DNA of 20,747 nt from JAFDWI01 sp964544305 (GCA_964544305.1 CAZJAZ010000048.1:1-20747); one strand, 5' to 3'; positions 8,157-14,815 are shown, numbered from the stretch's first letter. Program-made: numbers and translations. Notes: a model not told the origin generated them from the sequence alone.

Positions 8157-8183
8157 CCTCGTTTTAAGCGAAGCGCAACGAGG
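8157..8183. terminator. Hairpin between convergent genes, possible bidirectional terminator
   Basis: CCTCGTT (8157-8163) pairs perfectly with AACGAGG (8177-8183) around a 13-base loop. It sits 4 bases after the aldehyde dehydrogenase stop and 4 bases beyond the end of the convergent minus-strand gene. There is no following U-tract, so intrinsic termination would be weak. Confidence 0.4.
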
Positions 8184-8186
8184 GGC

Positions 8187-8468
8187 CTACGAGCTGACTT
8201 CAACAGGTTTCTGACGTTCGAGAAATATCACCCGGTCGTCGACCAGTTCGACCAAGGAATCTTCGTCTGTGGATTCGGCGACCCACGACGCAACCTCCCA
8301 GATATCTGGCCCGCAGATGAACACCGCGCGACGGCCTGTGAGCCCATCGCGAAAGGTAATCATCGGGTGTTCGGGATTGTGACCAGCCCGATTACACCGG
8401 TCCCGCAGCAGTTCCACTCCTGGGCAACGCCAGACAACGTCACCGATATCTGAAATCGGCAGAATCAC
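8187..8468 (-). CDS. Small uncharacterised protein (93 aa)
   Basis: I do not recognise the family with certainty. The protein has no signal peptide or membrane segment. It carries a compact motif region ITFRDGLTGRRAVFICGPDIWEVASWVAE near residues 37-65 and an acidic C-terminal part. The phrase GPDIWEV is reminiscent of small actinobacterial proteins found near toxin-antitoxin genes, but this is a weak impression. The only possible start in this frame after the upstream stop at 8489 is GTG 8468. No ribosome binding site or TAnnnT box precedes it. It is divergent from the cupredoxin lipoprotein gene and faces an 18-base palindrome 18 bases upstream of its start. Confidence 0.6.
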   Translation of the reverse strand: MILPISDIGDVVWRCPGVELLRDRCNRAGHNPEHPMITFRDGLTGRRAVFICGPDIWEVASWVAESTDEDSLVELVDDRVIFLERQKPVEVSS

Positions 8469-8485
8469 CCGTTCGAGTTGACGCG

Positions 8486-8503
8486 ATCACCCATTTGGGT
8501 GAT
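8486..8503. promoter_or_regulatory. Operator-like palindrome ATCACCCATTTGGGTGAT
   Basis: Two perfect 8-base arms (8486-8493 and 8496-8503) flank TT in the 149-base gap between divergent genes. A third copy of the half-site, ATCACCC, occurs at 8464-8470, one helical repeat pair away and overlapping the start of the minus-strand gene. This layout suits a dimeric repressor or activator controlling one or both genes. The binding protein is unknown. The rest of 8504-8617 shows no confident promoter. Confidence 0.45.
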
Positions 8504-8617
8504 GACGTAGTCGTGGGCGAATGGTTCGATACCGGTACTGGCATAAACGCCGGTCTCAAACGGTGCCCACGTCGTTGGCGTTCCGCGAAATCGACAACAC
8601 AAGACCATGGAGGAAAC

Positions 8618-9589
8618 ATGCAAGGGTTTCGAGCATCATCGCGTCGGCCATCGACGGTCGTGGCCGCGCTAGGGCTCACCGCCACGATCGGGCTGGGCCT
8701 CACCGGATGCGGAAGTAGCGGCTCGAACACCGGGGCGAAAGCAACCGGAGGGTCGACGACCGCGGCGGCCTCGCCGTCGACCGCCAAACCCGGCACCGGC
8801 ACCCAAACGTCGGTGGAACTGCCCACCTTCAAGATCAACGCGGAGATGCCCTACAAGTTCTCGCTGCCCAAATCCGAGGCACCTTCCGGGTTTGTGCGCG
8901 TCGAACTCACAAACAACGACAAGCAGATGGCGCACCACGCGCAGCTCATCGAGCTTCGCAAGGGCGTGACCTTCGAGACGTTCAAAGCGGACGTCATGGG
9001 GCCGATCGGTGAAGGCGCTTTCTTTAAAGACGGATCGGTCGCCGGAGGGCCGAACGCGGTCGGCCCAAACATGACCTCCAGTGCGATCGTCGATCTGAAA
9101 CCGGGTGCGACGTACGCGGTGGTGTGCACGCTCCCCGCACCGGACGGCAAGTCGCACACGTCGCACGGCATGATTGCTTCGTTCACAGTGTCCGACGATC
9201 CGGGCGTGACCGAGGCCCCCGAGGCATCGTCGAGTGTCGAACTCGTCGACTTCGGCTTCAAAGGTGTCGAGGCCGTTGATTGGATCAAACCGGTTGAGGT
9301 GAAGAACACCGGAACAGAACCCCACGAGCTTGTGATCTTGGGTGCGGCGAAAGGCAAGACGCTCGACGACGTGCGCAAGGCCCTTTCCGCGCCGAACGGT
9401 TCTGCGTCGGGCCCCCCGCCGTACGTGAGCTTTGGTGGGATCACGGCGATCGCCCCGGGGGCATCCCAGGTCTTCACCCCTGATGTGCCCAAAGGCGACT
9501 ACCTGTTGATCTGTTTCGTTCCGGACACGAAGAAGAACATGATGCCCCACTTCGTCGAAGGCATGATCCAGCCTTTCACGGTCTCATGA
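8618..9589 (+). CDS. Exported lipoprotein with two cupredoxin-like copper domains
   Basis: The 323-residue protein starts at ATG 8618, which has AGGAAA just upstream. The frame is open earlier, but that part is not protein-like. Residues 1-31 form a lipoprotein signal ending in LTGC with Cys31 as the lipid anchor, followed by a Gly/Ser/Thr/Pro-rich linker to about 66. Two related domains follow. Domain 1 has MAHH at 105-107, Cys170, and HTSHGM with His180 and Met185. Domain 2 has PHEL with His236, Cys299, and PHFVEGM with His311 and Met316. Each domain has the His-Cys-His-Met set of a type 1 copper site, with the same H-x4-M ending and a long Cys-to-His loop. An electron-transfer or copper-binding role at the outer face of the membrane is inferred. 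The gene precedes the propeller protein gene by 76 bases. Confidence 0.82.
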   Translation: MQGFRASSRRPSTVVAALGLTATIGLGLTGCGSSGSNTGAKATGGSTTAAASPSTAKPGTGTQTSVELPTFKINAEMPYKFSLPKSEAPSGFVRVELTNNDKQMAHHAQLIELRKGVTFETFKADVMGPIGEGAFFKDGSVAGGPNAVGPNMTSSAIVDLKPGATYAVVCTLPAPDGKSHTSHGMIASFTVSDDPGVTEAPEASSSVELVDFGFKGVEAVDWIKPVEVKNTGTEPHELVILGAAKGKTLDDVRKALSAPNGSASGPPPYVSFGGITAIAPGASQVFTPDVPKGDYLLICFVPDTKKNMMPHFVEGMIQPFTVS

Positions 9590-9665
9590 CGCCAGCACCC
9601 AAAGCCCACCCCATCCATTTGGGTCACGCGCCCTCGGGAGCGACCCGCCACAAGGAGCTGGCCAC

Positions 9666-10739
9666 ATGACGTTTCGCGCCATCGACGACCTGGCCTACGA
9701 GAAGCTGGACGACGACTACCTGGTGGTCGTTCCGGGCCAAAGTCATGTTGCTCGGTTGACCGACGATGCGGCCCGGGCGTTCGAGCTGGCGCTTTCGGGA
9801 ACCGAGAGAGTTCCTGGTTCGCTCGCCAAGGCAATGGCCGGGCTCGTCGAGATCGGCATCGTGCAAACCGATGACTGGAGCCGCCGTCGAGTCATCCAAC
9901 TCGGCGGGGTCGCAACAGCAGCCGCGGTCACCCTGATCGCGCTTCCCAGCGTCGCGGCGGCAGCGTCATCTCCGCCGACGACGGGCTCCACGACGACATC
10001 GTCGACGCTGCCCAACCCGAGTCCTCCGGACGGTCTGTTCATCGACAACGGTCCGAGCAGTGTCAGCCTGTGGAACGGCGTGTTGACCACACCGATCACC
10101 GGGCTCGACAATCCGCGCGGCTTGGCGTATCACAGCGGCGACGACGTCCTCTACATCGTCAATCGCGGCAATGGCACCATCAGCAGTTGGGACGGTGGCA
10201 CCTTGACGAACAACGTGGTCACCGGCTTGTCAAACCCCGAAGGTTTGGTGGTCGATCCGTCGTCGGGTGACCTGTTCGTCGCGCATGGCACCGTGGTGAG
10301 CCGCTGGGACGGCACGACGCTCACGACGCCGATCACCGGGCTCAACAGCCCTCGAGGGCTCGCGTTTCATCCCCTCACCGGCGACCTCTACATCGCAAAC
10401 GTGTCGAGTAACGCGATCAGCCGCTGGGATGGATCGACCCTTACGAACAACGTGGTCACCGGCCTCGGGGGACCTGAACAGATCACCTTCCAACCCGGTA
10501 CTGCCAACCTGTACATCGCGAACCTCAACGGTGACAGCGTGAGCCGATGGGATGGATCGACGCTCACGACACCGATCACCGGCATCGACCAACCGCTGGG
10601 CGTGGCATTCGATCCGTCGGGGAGCGACCTGTATATCTCCAAGCTCGGGAACGGCACGATCAGCCAATGGGATGGATCGACGCTCACGAACAACGTGGTC
10701 ACCGGCCTGAGCAGTCCCCGATTTCTGACCTACATCTGA
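9666..10739 (+). CDS. PqqD-like domain, internal twin-arginine-like signal and six-bladed NHL-type propeller
   Basis: The 357-residue protein starts at ATG 9666, 8 bases after a strong AAGGAG. Residues about 10-68 (YEKLDDDYLVVVPGQSHVARLTDDAARAFELAL) resemble PqqD-type domains, the peptide-recognition fold of RiPP pathways. SRRRVIQ (72-78) followed by a hydrophobic stretch to about 98 looks like a twin-arginine signal or signal anchor, but it is internal. A Ser/Thr/Pro linker (99-122) leads to repeats of about 40 residues with SRWDGSTL, NPRGLAF and GDLYIAN motifs. These form a propeller in which the C-terminal half-blade is completed by DGLFIDNGPSSVSLWNG at the N-terminal end of the repeats. 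The inferred topology is an N-terminal domain in the cytoplasm and a propeller outside. It probably shares a transcript with the cupredoxin lipoprotein. No RiPP precursor or radical-SAM gene is seen here. Confidence 0.75.
   Translation: MTFRAIDDLAYEKLDDDYLVVVPGQSHVARLTDDAARAFELALSGTERVPGSLAKAMAGLVEIGIVQTDDWSRRRVIQLGGVATAAAVTLIALPSVAAAASSPPTTGSTTTSSTLPNPSPPDGLFIDNGPSSVSLWNGVLTTPITGLDNPRGLAYHSGDDVLYIVNRGNGTISSWDGGTLTNNVVTGLSNPEGLVVDPSSGDLFVAHGTVVSRWDGTTLTTPITGLNSPRGLAFHPLTGDLYIANVSSNAISRWDGSTLTNNVVTGLGGPEQITFQPGTANLYIANLNGDSVSRWDGSTLTTPITGIDQPLGVAFDPSGSDLYISKLGNGTISQWDGSTLTNNVVTGLSSPRFLTYI
10056..10736 (+). repeat. Six NHL/propeller repeats in alternating pairs
   Basis: Repeat units of 117-123 bases encode blades whose linkers alternate strictly between LTTPITG and LTNNVVTG: three of each in the order A-B-A-B-A-B. 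The B-type DNA is nearly identical around 10206-10226, 10443-10463 and 10686-10706. This indicates growth by duplication of a two-blade unit of about 240 bases. Confidence 0.8.
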
Positions 10740-10741
10740 CG

Positions 10742-10906
10742 ACGCGCGTTCGATTACGTGAGGCGTTTTGGGATCTCACGACGCCGTACTATGCGGATCA
10801 GGAACGTTGCATCGACTGGCTCGAGAATGCGACTTCCGCAACAGACCCGGATTTTGAGCCATTTCAGGTGAAATTCGATGTGGGTTCGATCGTTCGGCCA
10901 GATTGA
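10742..10906 (+). pseudogene. Orphan coding-like fragment without a start codon
   Basis: Just after the propeller stop, in the +2 frame relative to that gene, a reading frame encodes LREAFWDLTTPYYADQE, then CIDWLENATSATDPDFEPFQ, then VKFDVGSIVRPD and a TGA at 10904-10906. Its composition is ordinary for protein and its codon usage resembles neighbouring genes, but there is no ATG, GTG or TTG in frame. It may be the 3' remnant of a deleted gene. I do not recognise the family. The remaining 10907-10982 shows only a weak ACCTGC/GCAGGT pairing (10947-10952 with 10972-10977). Confidence 0.3.
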
Positions 10907-10982
10907 CAACAACAGTCCCGCCGACAACCTCGACCACGGTGCCCTAACCTGCATCCTCATTGGAAAACGGGGCAGGTCTCAT

Positions 10983-11888
10983 TTAATCCACGGGTTTGGC
11001 TGCAGCTCGTGCTTTGGACGCGGTGAGCGCGGGACTTTCGCCCATCAACACGGCGAGCGTCTGAAGCAACGCGAACGTTGCCGGGCGTACACTCAACGCA
11101 TCAAAACCAGGCGGGCGGGTAATCCCATGCATGGCCTGCACCCAGCCGGGCAACAAATCAACTGCGGCTTGCACAAGCAACGTCGAAATGCCTTTCGACA
11201 CGGGGTCATCCCCGATTGGGGTCATCAGAAAGGCCATCGTGTCTTTGGCCTGATCGCCACACACGAGTTCACCACGAACGTCCCGCAAGTACTGACGCAC
11301 CTCCGCACGACTGCGGGGAATGTCGGTGCCCCCAAGCTTTTCGACGACGACTGCGGTTTCATCAAAGTACCGGTCGAGATCGCCACCACGCACTGGGAAC
11401 GGATGGTAACGCCGGTGCGCGTTCAAGATGCTCACCATCTCAGCCACATGCACCCAACGCAGAAGCTCTGGATCAGTTGCTGAATAGGGGCGCCCATCGG
11501 GGGCGACGCCATTGATGAAGGTGTGCACGTGGTTGACGTGCGCGATGACATGCTCGGCCACCGGTGTGGCCGCAAACGTCGTTGCTCCCACAAAAGATGC
11601 GGTGCGCGAAAGGCGACCAAACGGGTTCGACTTGTAGTCTGAATGCTCGGCCACGCCCGCCATGGCAAGCGGGTGCAGGCACTGGAACATCAACGACGAC
11701 AGCCCGCCAATGATTCCGGCTGGATGACTGTGCACTTTCCACGTCACTGAATCAGGCCCAAACAAACCCGGATCGCCTGGCGGATCGGTGAACTGAATTC
11801 CGTCCAATGAGTCGGCGGTAAATGCGGCTTGCAGATTCGATGCGACGAGCGCACGGGCAGGCGCGAGCGGATCAAGAGTGAGTGCCAT
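10983..11888 (-). CDS. MpaB/DUF2236-family oxygenase-like protein
   Basis: The 301-residue protein matches the DUF2236 family, which includes the rubber oxygenase Lcp and the mycophenolic acid enzyme MpaB and is generally heme-binding. Recognisable family blocks are LSSLMFQCLHPLAMAGVAEHS in the N-terminal half, a FGRLSRTASFVGATTF segment, HVNHVHTFINGV, and DPELLRWVHVAEMVSILNAHRRY. The ATG at 11888 is chosen over the longer frame (open to 12023) because MALTLDPLAP begins natural-looking protein and a promoter with TTGACA and TAGCCT ends 7 bases before it. The natural substrate is unknown. It is transcribed away from a TetR-family gene across a palindromic operator, so the regulator probably controls it. 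Confidence 0.85.
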   Translation of the reverse strand: MALTLDPLAPARALVASNLQAAFTADSLDGIQFTDPPGDPGLFGPDSVTWKVHSHPAGIIGGLSSLMFQCLHPLAMAGVAEHSDYKSNPFGRLSRTASFVGATTFAATPVAEHVIAHVNHVHTFINGVAPDGRPYSATDPELLRWVHVAEMVSILNAHRRYHPFPVRGGDLDRYFDETAVVVEKLGGTDIPRSRAEVRQYLRDVRGELVCGDQAKDTMAFLMTPIGDDPVSKGISTLLVQAAVDLLPGWVQAMHGITRPPGFDALSVRPATFALLQTLAVLMGESPALTASKARAAAKPVD

Positions 11889-11895
11889 GCCCGTC

Positions 11896-11924
11896 AGGCT
11901 ATCGCGTGACTTGACACCTGTCAA
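11896..11924 (-). promoter_or_regulatory. Leaderless promoter of the MpaB-like gene
   Basis: On the minus strand, TTGACA (11924-11919) is followed by a 17-base spacer and TAGCCT (11901-11896). Seven bases later is ATG 11888. Spacing and -35 are consensus-like, and no ribosome binding site exists between -10 and start. Confidence 0.7.
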
Positions 11925-11925
11925 G
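11910..11925. promoter_or_regulatory. TetR-type operator CTTGACACCTGTCAAG
   Basis: This is a perfect 16-base palindrome (7-base arms around CC) in the 47-base gap between the divergent MpaB-like and TetR-family genes. It contains the whole -35 of the minus-strand promoter and lies just upstream of the TetR start. Binding there would block the MpaB-like promoter and could autoregulate the TetR-SDR operon. Confidence 0.65.
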
Positions 11926-11935
11926 GAATGTGCGC

Positions 11936-12547
11936 ATGCTTGGCGCCATGCCACCAAGTGATGCCCAATTCTTTGACGCGGCCCTTGATGTTTTTGCCGA
12001 ACACGGCTTTGACGGCGCATCAATACGCAGCTTGTGCCGCGAACTTGGGGTCAGCCACAACCTCGTGCACGAACGCTATGGCACCAAAGACGACCTCTGG
12101 CGTCTCGCTATTGCGCACGGCTTTTCGTCACTGGCAATTGACCTGGCCGCAGCGGCAAGCGCCAGTCCGGCTGATCCTTACGACCGGCTGCGGGCGATTC
12201 TCATTCGCTATGTGGAGTCAACCGCGCAACGCCCCGCACTCATCCGCATTATTAACTACGAAGCCATGCACCCCGGGGCACGCCTTGATCACCTCTACGA
12301 CAACTACCTCCAACCAGCCCACCAGATTGCCGACGCCGCGCTGCGCATGTTGGAAGGACAAGGACGAGCCGTGCGCATTCCCGCAGCAACCCTGCATTTC
12401 TTGATCGGGCACGGTGCCGGTGGGCTCGCAAGCCTGCCCGCGCTCGCGGGGCGATTCGACACAGGTGATCCAGACCCGGTGACCCAAGCAGTCGCCGCGG
12501 TTGACCTCGTGTTGCGTGGCCTGATGTGTGACACGATGAACACATGA
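11936..12547 (+). CDS. TetR-family transcriptional regulator
   Basis: The 203-residue protein has a typical N-terminal TetR DNA-binding domain: AALDVFAEHGFDGASIRSLC followed by RELGVSHNLVHERYGTKDDL, with the recognition helix in VSHNLVHERYG. A mostly helical ligand-binding region follows and has no identifiable specificity. ATG 11936 is preferred because AAGGA (11923-11927) is placed 8 bases upstream; GTG 11930 and ATG 11948 are alternatives. Its stop overlaps the start of the downstream SDR gene by ATGA (12544-12547), so the two are coupled. The upstream palindrome at 11910-11925 is its probable target, making a divergent regulon of oxygenase-like protein, regulator and dehydrogenase. Confidence 0.9.
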   Translation: MLGAMPPSDAQFFDAALDVFAEHGFDGASIRSLCRELGVSHNLVHERYGTKDDLWRLAIAHGFSSLAIDLAAAASASPADPYDRLRAILIRYVESTAQRPALIRIINYEAMHPGARLDHLYDNYLQPAHQIADAALRMLEGQGRAVRIPAATLHFLIGHGAGGLASLPALAGRFDTGDPDPVTQAVAAVDLVLRGLMCDTMNT

Positions 12548-13473
12548 ATATTGGCGACCAAAGCGGCAAAACCATCGTGATCACCGGCGCGAACTCGGGC
12601 CTCGGACTGATCACCGCAACCGAACTCGCCCGCGCTGGCGCACAAGTTGTATTGGCGTGCCGGAACCCGGGGCGTGCCGCGCACGCGCTCGACACGGTCG
12701 CACACGTTGCCTCTGGCGCAGCGCCCGAAACGGTATCGCTTGATCTTGCCGATCTTGATTCGATCACGTCCGCAGCCGACGAACTCACGCAGCGCTTTGC
12801 ATCAATCGATGTACTCGTCAACAACGCCGGCATTATGGCACCGCCATTGTCACGTACCGCACAAGGCTTCGAAACACAGTTTGGGGTGAATCATCTCGGC
12901 CACTTCGCGTTAACCGGGCGTCTCTTGCCAACGCTGCTTGCCGCACCCGCACCTCGGGTGATCACGATCTCATCGGGCGCACATCGGGTTGGAAAAATGC
13001 ACTGGGATGATCTCCAAGCCGAGAAGGGCTACTTCAACTGGGCACGCTATGGCCAGTCGAAGCTCGCGAACCTATTGTTCACCTCGGAGCTGGCACGCCT
13101 CGCCGGGGCACACCACACCGCACTGATTGCGGCGGCGGCCCACCCGGGTTATGCCGCAACGGATCTCACCCACAATGGTCCCGGTGACGGCGGAGCGAAA
13201 CGTTTCATGCACGCCGCCACTCGAGTCAGCGATCGTTTCTTTGCCCAAAGCGCGGAACTTGGTGCGATCCCACAAATTCATGCGGCGACCGCGCCCGATG
13301 TGGTCGGCAACGACTATTTCGGTCCCGACGGTTTTATGGAACAACAAGGCAAAGCCGCCAAGCGCGTCGGGCGCACACTGCGTGCCAAAGACCGCGACGC
13401 CGCCACAAAGCTTTGGGGTGTGTCAGAAGAGTTGACCGGTGTTGTTTACCCGTGGCCTGATGCGTTGGGGTGA
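12544..13473 (+). CDS. Short-chain dehydrogenase/reductase, retinol-dehydrogenase-like
   Basis: The 309-residue protein is an SDR oxidoreductase. It has the Rossmann motif TGANSGLG (14-21), VSLDLADLDS after the third strand, NNAG (93-96), catalytic serine in ISSGAH (about 143), and YGQSK with Tyr169 and Lys173. The length and the pattern GFETQFGVNHLGHFALT are typical of the retinol/WW-domain-oxidoreductase-like group that is widespread in actinobacteria. The physiological substrate is unknown. It starts inside the stop codon of the TetR gene, so it is translated from the same mRNA. Its 3' end overlaps the convergent nitroreductase gene by 28 bases. Confidence 0.92.
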   Translation: MNIGDQSGKTIVITGANSGLGLITATELARAGAQVVLACRNPGRAAHALDTVAHVASGAAPETVSLDLADLDSITSAADELTQRFASIDVLVNNAGIMAPPLSRTAQGFETQFGVNHLGHFALTGRLLPTLLAAPAPRVITISSGAHRVGKMHWDDLQAEKGYFNWARYGQSKLANLLFTSELARLAGAHHTALIAAAAHPGYAATDLTHNGPGDGGAKRFMHAATRVSDRFFAQSAELGAIPQIHAATAPDVVGNDYFGPDGFMEQQGKAAKRVGRTLRAKDRDAATKLWGVSEELTGVVYPWPDALG

Positions 13474-14057
13474 TGCCACGCGACAAGGCGGCCGGCTTCG
13501 AGATGGCTTGCCACGTCAGCGAGGTGAACTGGTTCGCGCTTCGCGCGAGGTTCGCGGGCGACGGTTCCCACGTTGACCCATCCCATGAGCGCTTCGTTCT
13601 CGGTCATTGCAAGGAGCTGCGCGAGCTTTGAACCGGTGCGAATCGATGCGCTTTTCCAGATCGCACCGAGCCCAAGAATGTGCGCGGCAAGGGCCATGGC
13701 ATAGCCGGTCGAAGCCGCGGACGCTTCTTGTTCCCACAGATCAATTTTGCCGGGTTTGGGTGAGAAAATGATCACCACGAACGTGGGGGAAACGAAAGCT
13801 TTGTTGCGCAGTTTGTCTCGATGCGCTTGGTCAAGGTCGGCGGTGCGTTCGACCCCGGCGGCTTCCAACGCGTCACCAAACGCGGCCCGTTCGTCACCGC
13901 TAATCACCACAAAGCGCCACGGTTGGAGTTCGCCATGGTCGGGCACGGTGGTTGCGACCGACAAGATCGCGTTGAGTTGCGCGGCACTTGGCCCTGGCTC
14001 ACCAAGATGCTTGTGGCTGCGTCGGGTGAGGATCGAATCGATGATCGGGTCGGTCAT
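13446..14057 (-). CDS. Nitroreductase family protein, YdjA-like
   Basis: The 203-residue protein has the minimal flavin nitroreductase layout: TRRSHKHLGEPGPSAAQL at the N-terminus with the FMN phosphate-binding arginines, ATTVPDHGELQPWRFVVISG, WEQEASAASTGYAMALAAHILGLGAIWKSA, and a MGWVNVGTV strand near the C-terminus. Its order and spacing closely resemble Escherichia coli YdjA, an FMN-dependent NAD(P)H oxidoreductase of unclear substrate. ATG 14057 is chosen because it overlaps the stop of the upstream exonuclease gene (ATGA, 14054-14057). It is therefore the second gene of that operon. The biochemical link between an exonuclease and a nitroreductase is not evident. Confidence 0.9.
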   Translation of the reverse strand: MTDPIIDSILTRRSHKHLGEPGPSAAQLNAILSVATTVPDHGELQPWRFVVISGDERAAFGDALEAAGVERTADLDQAHRDKLRNKAFVSPTFVVIIFSPKPGKIDLWEQEASAASTGYAMALAAHILGLGAIWKSASIRTGSKLAQLLAMTENEALMGWVNVGTVAREPRAKREPVHLADVASHLEAGRLVAWHHPNASGHG

Positions 14058-14638
14058 TGTGCGGGCCGCCGATGCACACGGCCACAAGGGTCGGGGTGAC
14101 CGCTCGGGAAGGTCACCACACCAGGGTTTTCATCGTCACCAATTTGCAAGTGCACGAGTAACTCGGCGGTCGCGAGCGCGTCGCCAAGCGCATGATGCGC
14201 GCCGTGGTTGACGATGCCGAACTCGTGGCAACACGCCGCGAGGTTTGTTGGATAGATGCCCCGACTCCGAGCAAGCCGCATGGTACACAGCGGCTTGCGT
14301 TTCCATTTGCAGTGTGCGATTCGGAACTCTGCGTCGAGGAAGCTCACGTCAAACATGGCGTTGTGCGCAACGATCGTCCGTCCATCAAGCCGCGTGGCAA
14401 GGTCACCGGCGATGTCACCAAAACTCGGTGCGCCATCCAACATTGCATCGTCAACACCGTGAATGTGGGTCGGGCCCGCACCACAGCCAGGGTCAATCAA
14501 CGTCTCCCACTGTTCTTCAAGATTGCCGTGCGCGTCGATGAGGACCATGCCTATTTCAATCGCACGTGCACCTTTTGCCGGTGACAAGCCGGTGGTCTCT
14601 AAGTCGATAACGGCGAAACCTGTGGGCGTCTTCATCAC
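14054..14638 (-). CDS. DEDDh 3'-5' exonuclease (DnaQ-like)
   Basis: The 194-residue protein has all three exonuclease motifs of the DnaQ/DEDDh superfamily. VIDLETTG holds the first Asp and Glu (residues 12 and 14), VAHNAMFDVSFL holds the second Asp, and HHALGDALATAELL holds the final His and Asp. The family degrades DNA or RNA from the 3' end. This is a stand-alone domain and not the polymerase III proofreading subunit in an obvious context. The start is GTG 14638, with ATG 14635 directly behind it. A TAGATT box ends 6 bases before the GTG, suggesting a leaderless transcript. The last 40 or so residues (GVVTFPSGHPDPCGRVHRRPAQ) are probably disordered. It leads the coupled operon with the nitroreductase. 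Confidence 0.9.
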   Translation of the reverse strand: MMKTPTGFAVIDLETTGLSPAKGARAIEIGMVLIDAHGNLEEQWETLIDPGCGAGPTHIHGVDDAMLDGAPSFGDIAGDLATRLDGRTIVAHNAMFDVSFLDAEFRIAHCKWKRKPLCTMRLARSRGIYPTNLAACCHEFGIVNHGAHHALGDALATAELLVHLQIGDDENPGVVTFPSGHPDPCGRVHRRPAQ

Positions 14639-14644
14639 CTATTG

Positions 14645-14650
14645 AATCTA
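14645..14650 (-). promoter_or_regulatory. Candidate -10 box TAGATT of the exonuclease-nitroreductase operon
   Basis: On the minus strand TAGATT is 6 bases before GTG 14638. No consensus -35 is visible. The position matches other start-proximal boxes in this window. Confidence 0.35.
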
Positions 14651-14708
14651 GAGGGCGGCTGTGACATTCTGCGCGACACCCGATTCCCGGTAGCATCTAT
14701 GTCCTATC

Positions 14709-14784
14709 GGGTCGTTAGCTCAATTGGTAGAGCCGCGGACTTTTAATCCGTTGGTTGTGGGTTCGAGTCCCACACGACCCACCA
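14709..14784 (+). tRNA. tRNA-Lys (anticodon TTT), CCA encoded
   Basis: A complete cloverleaf can be drawn. The acceptor GGGTCGT (14709-14715) pairs with ACGACCC (14774-14780). The D-stem is GCTC with GAGC, and the anticodon stem GCGGA pairs with TCCGT around loop CTTTTAA, with TTT at 14742-14744. The T-stem GTGGG pairs with CCCAC around TTCGAGT. The discriminator A at 14781 is followed by an encoded CCA. Its 3' part is duplicated at 16013-16042, a common sign that the gene serves as an integration target. Confidence 0.97.
14754..14783 (+). repeat. attL-like direct repeat within the tRNA-Lys 3' end
   Basis: These 30 bases cover the end of the variable loop, the T-arm, the acceptor 3' strand and the CC of CCA. 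They recur without mismatch at 16013-16042 in the same orientation. Integrases commonly recombine at just this part of tRNA genes, leaving the tRNA intact on one side. Confidence 0.75.
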
Positions 14785-14815
14785 CTTTCTTGCACAGAAC
14801 ATGCGGGTATGAAGG

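Noticed and set aside
8669..9550. Long minus-strand open frame opposite the cupredoxin lipoprotein
   Set aside because: It is an Arg/His/Gly-rich shadow frame. The plus frame has a signal peptide, lipobox and metal-ligand motifs.
11889..12023. Upstream extension of the MpaB-like gene by 45 codons
   Set aside because: It would cross the palindromic operator and the TetR gene start, and the promoter TTGACA-17-TAGCCT sits inside it.
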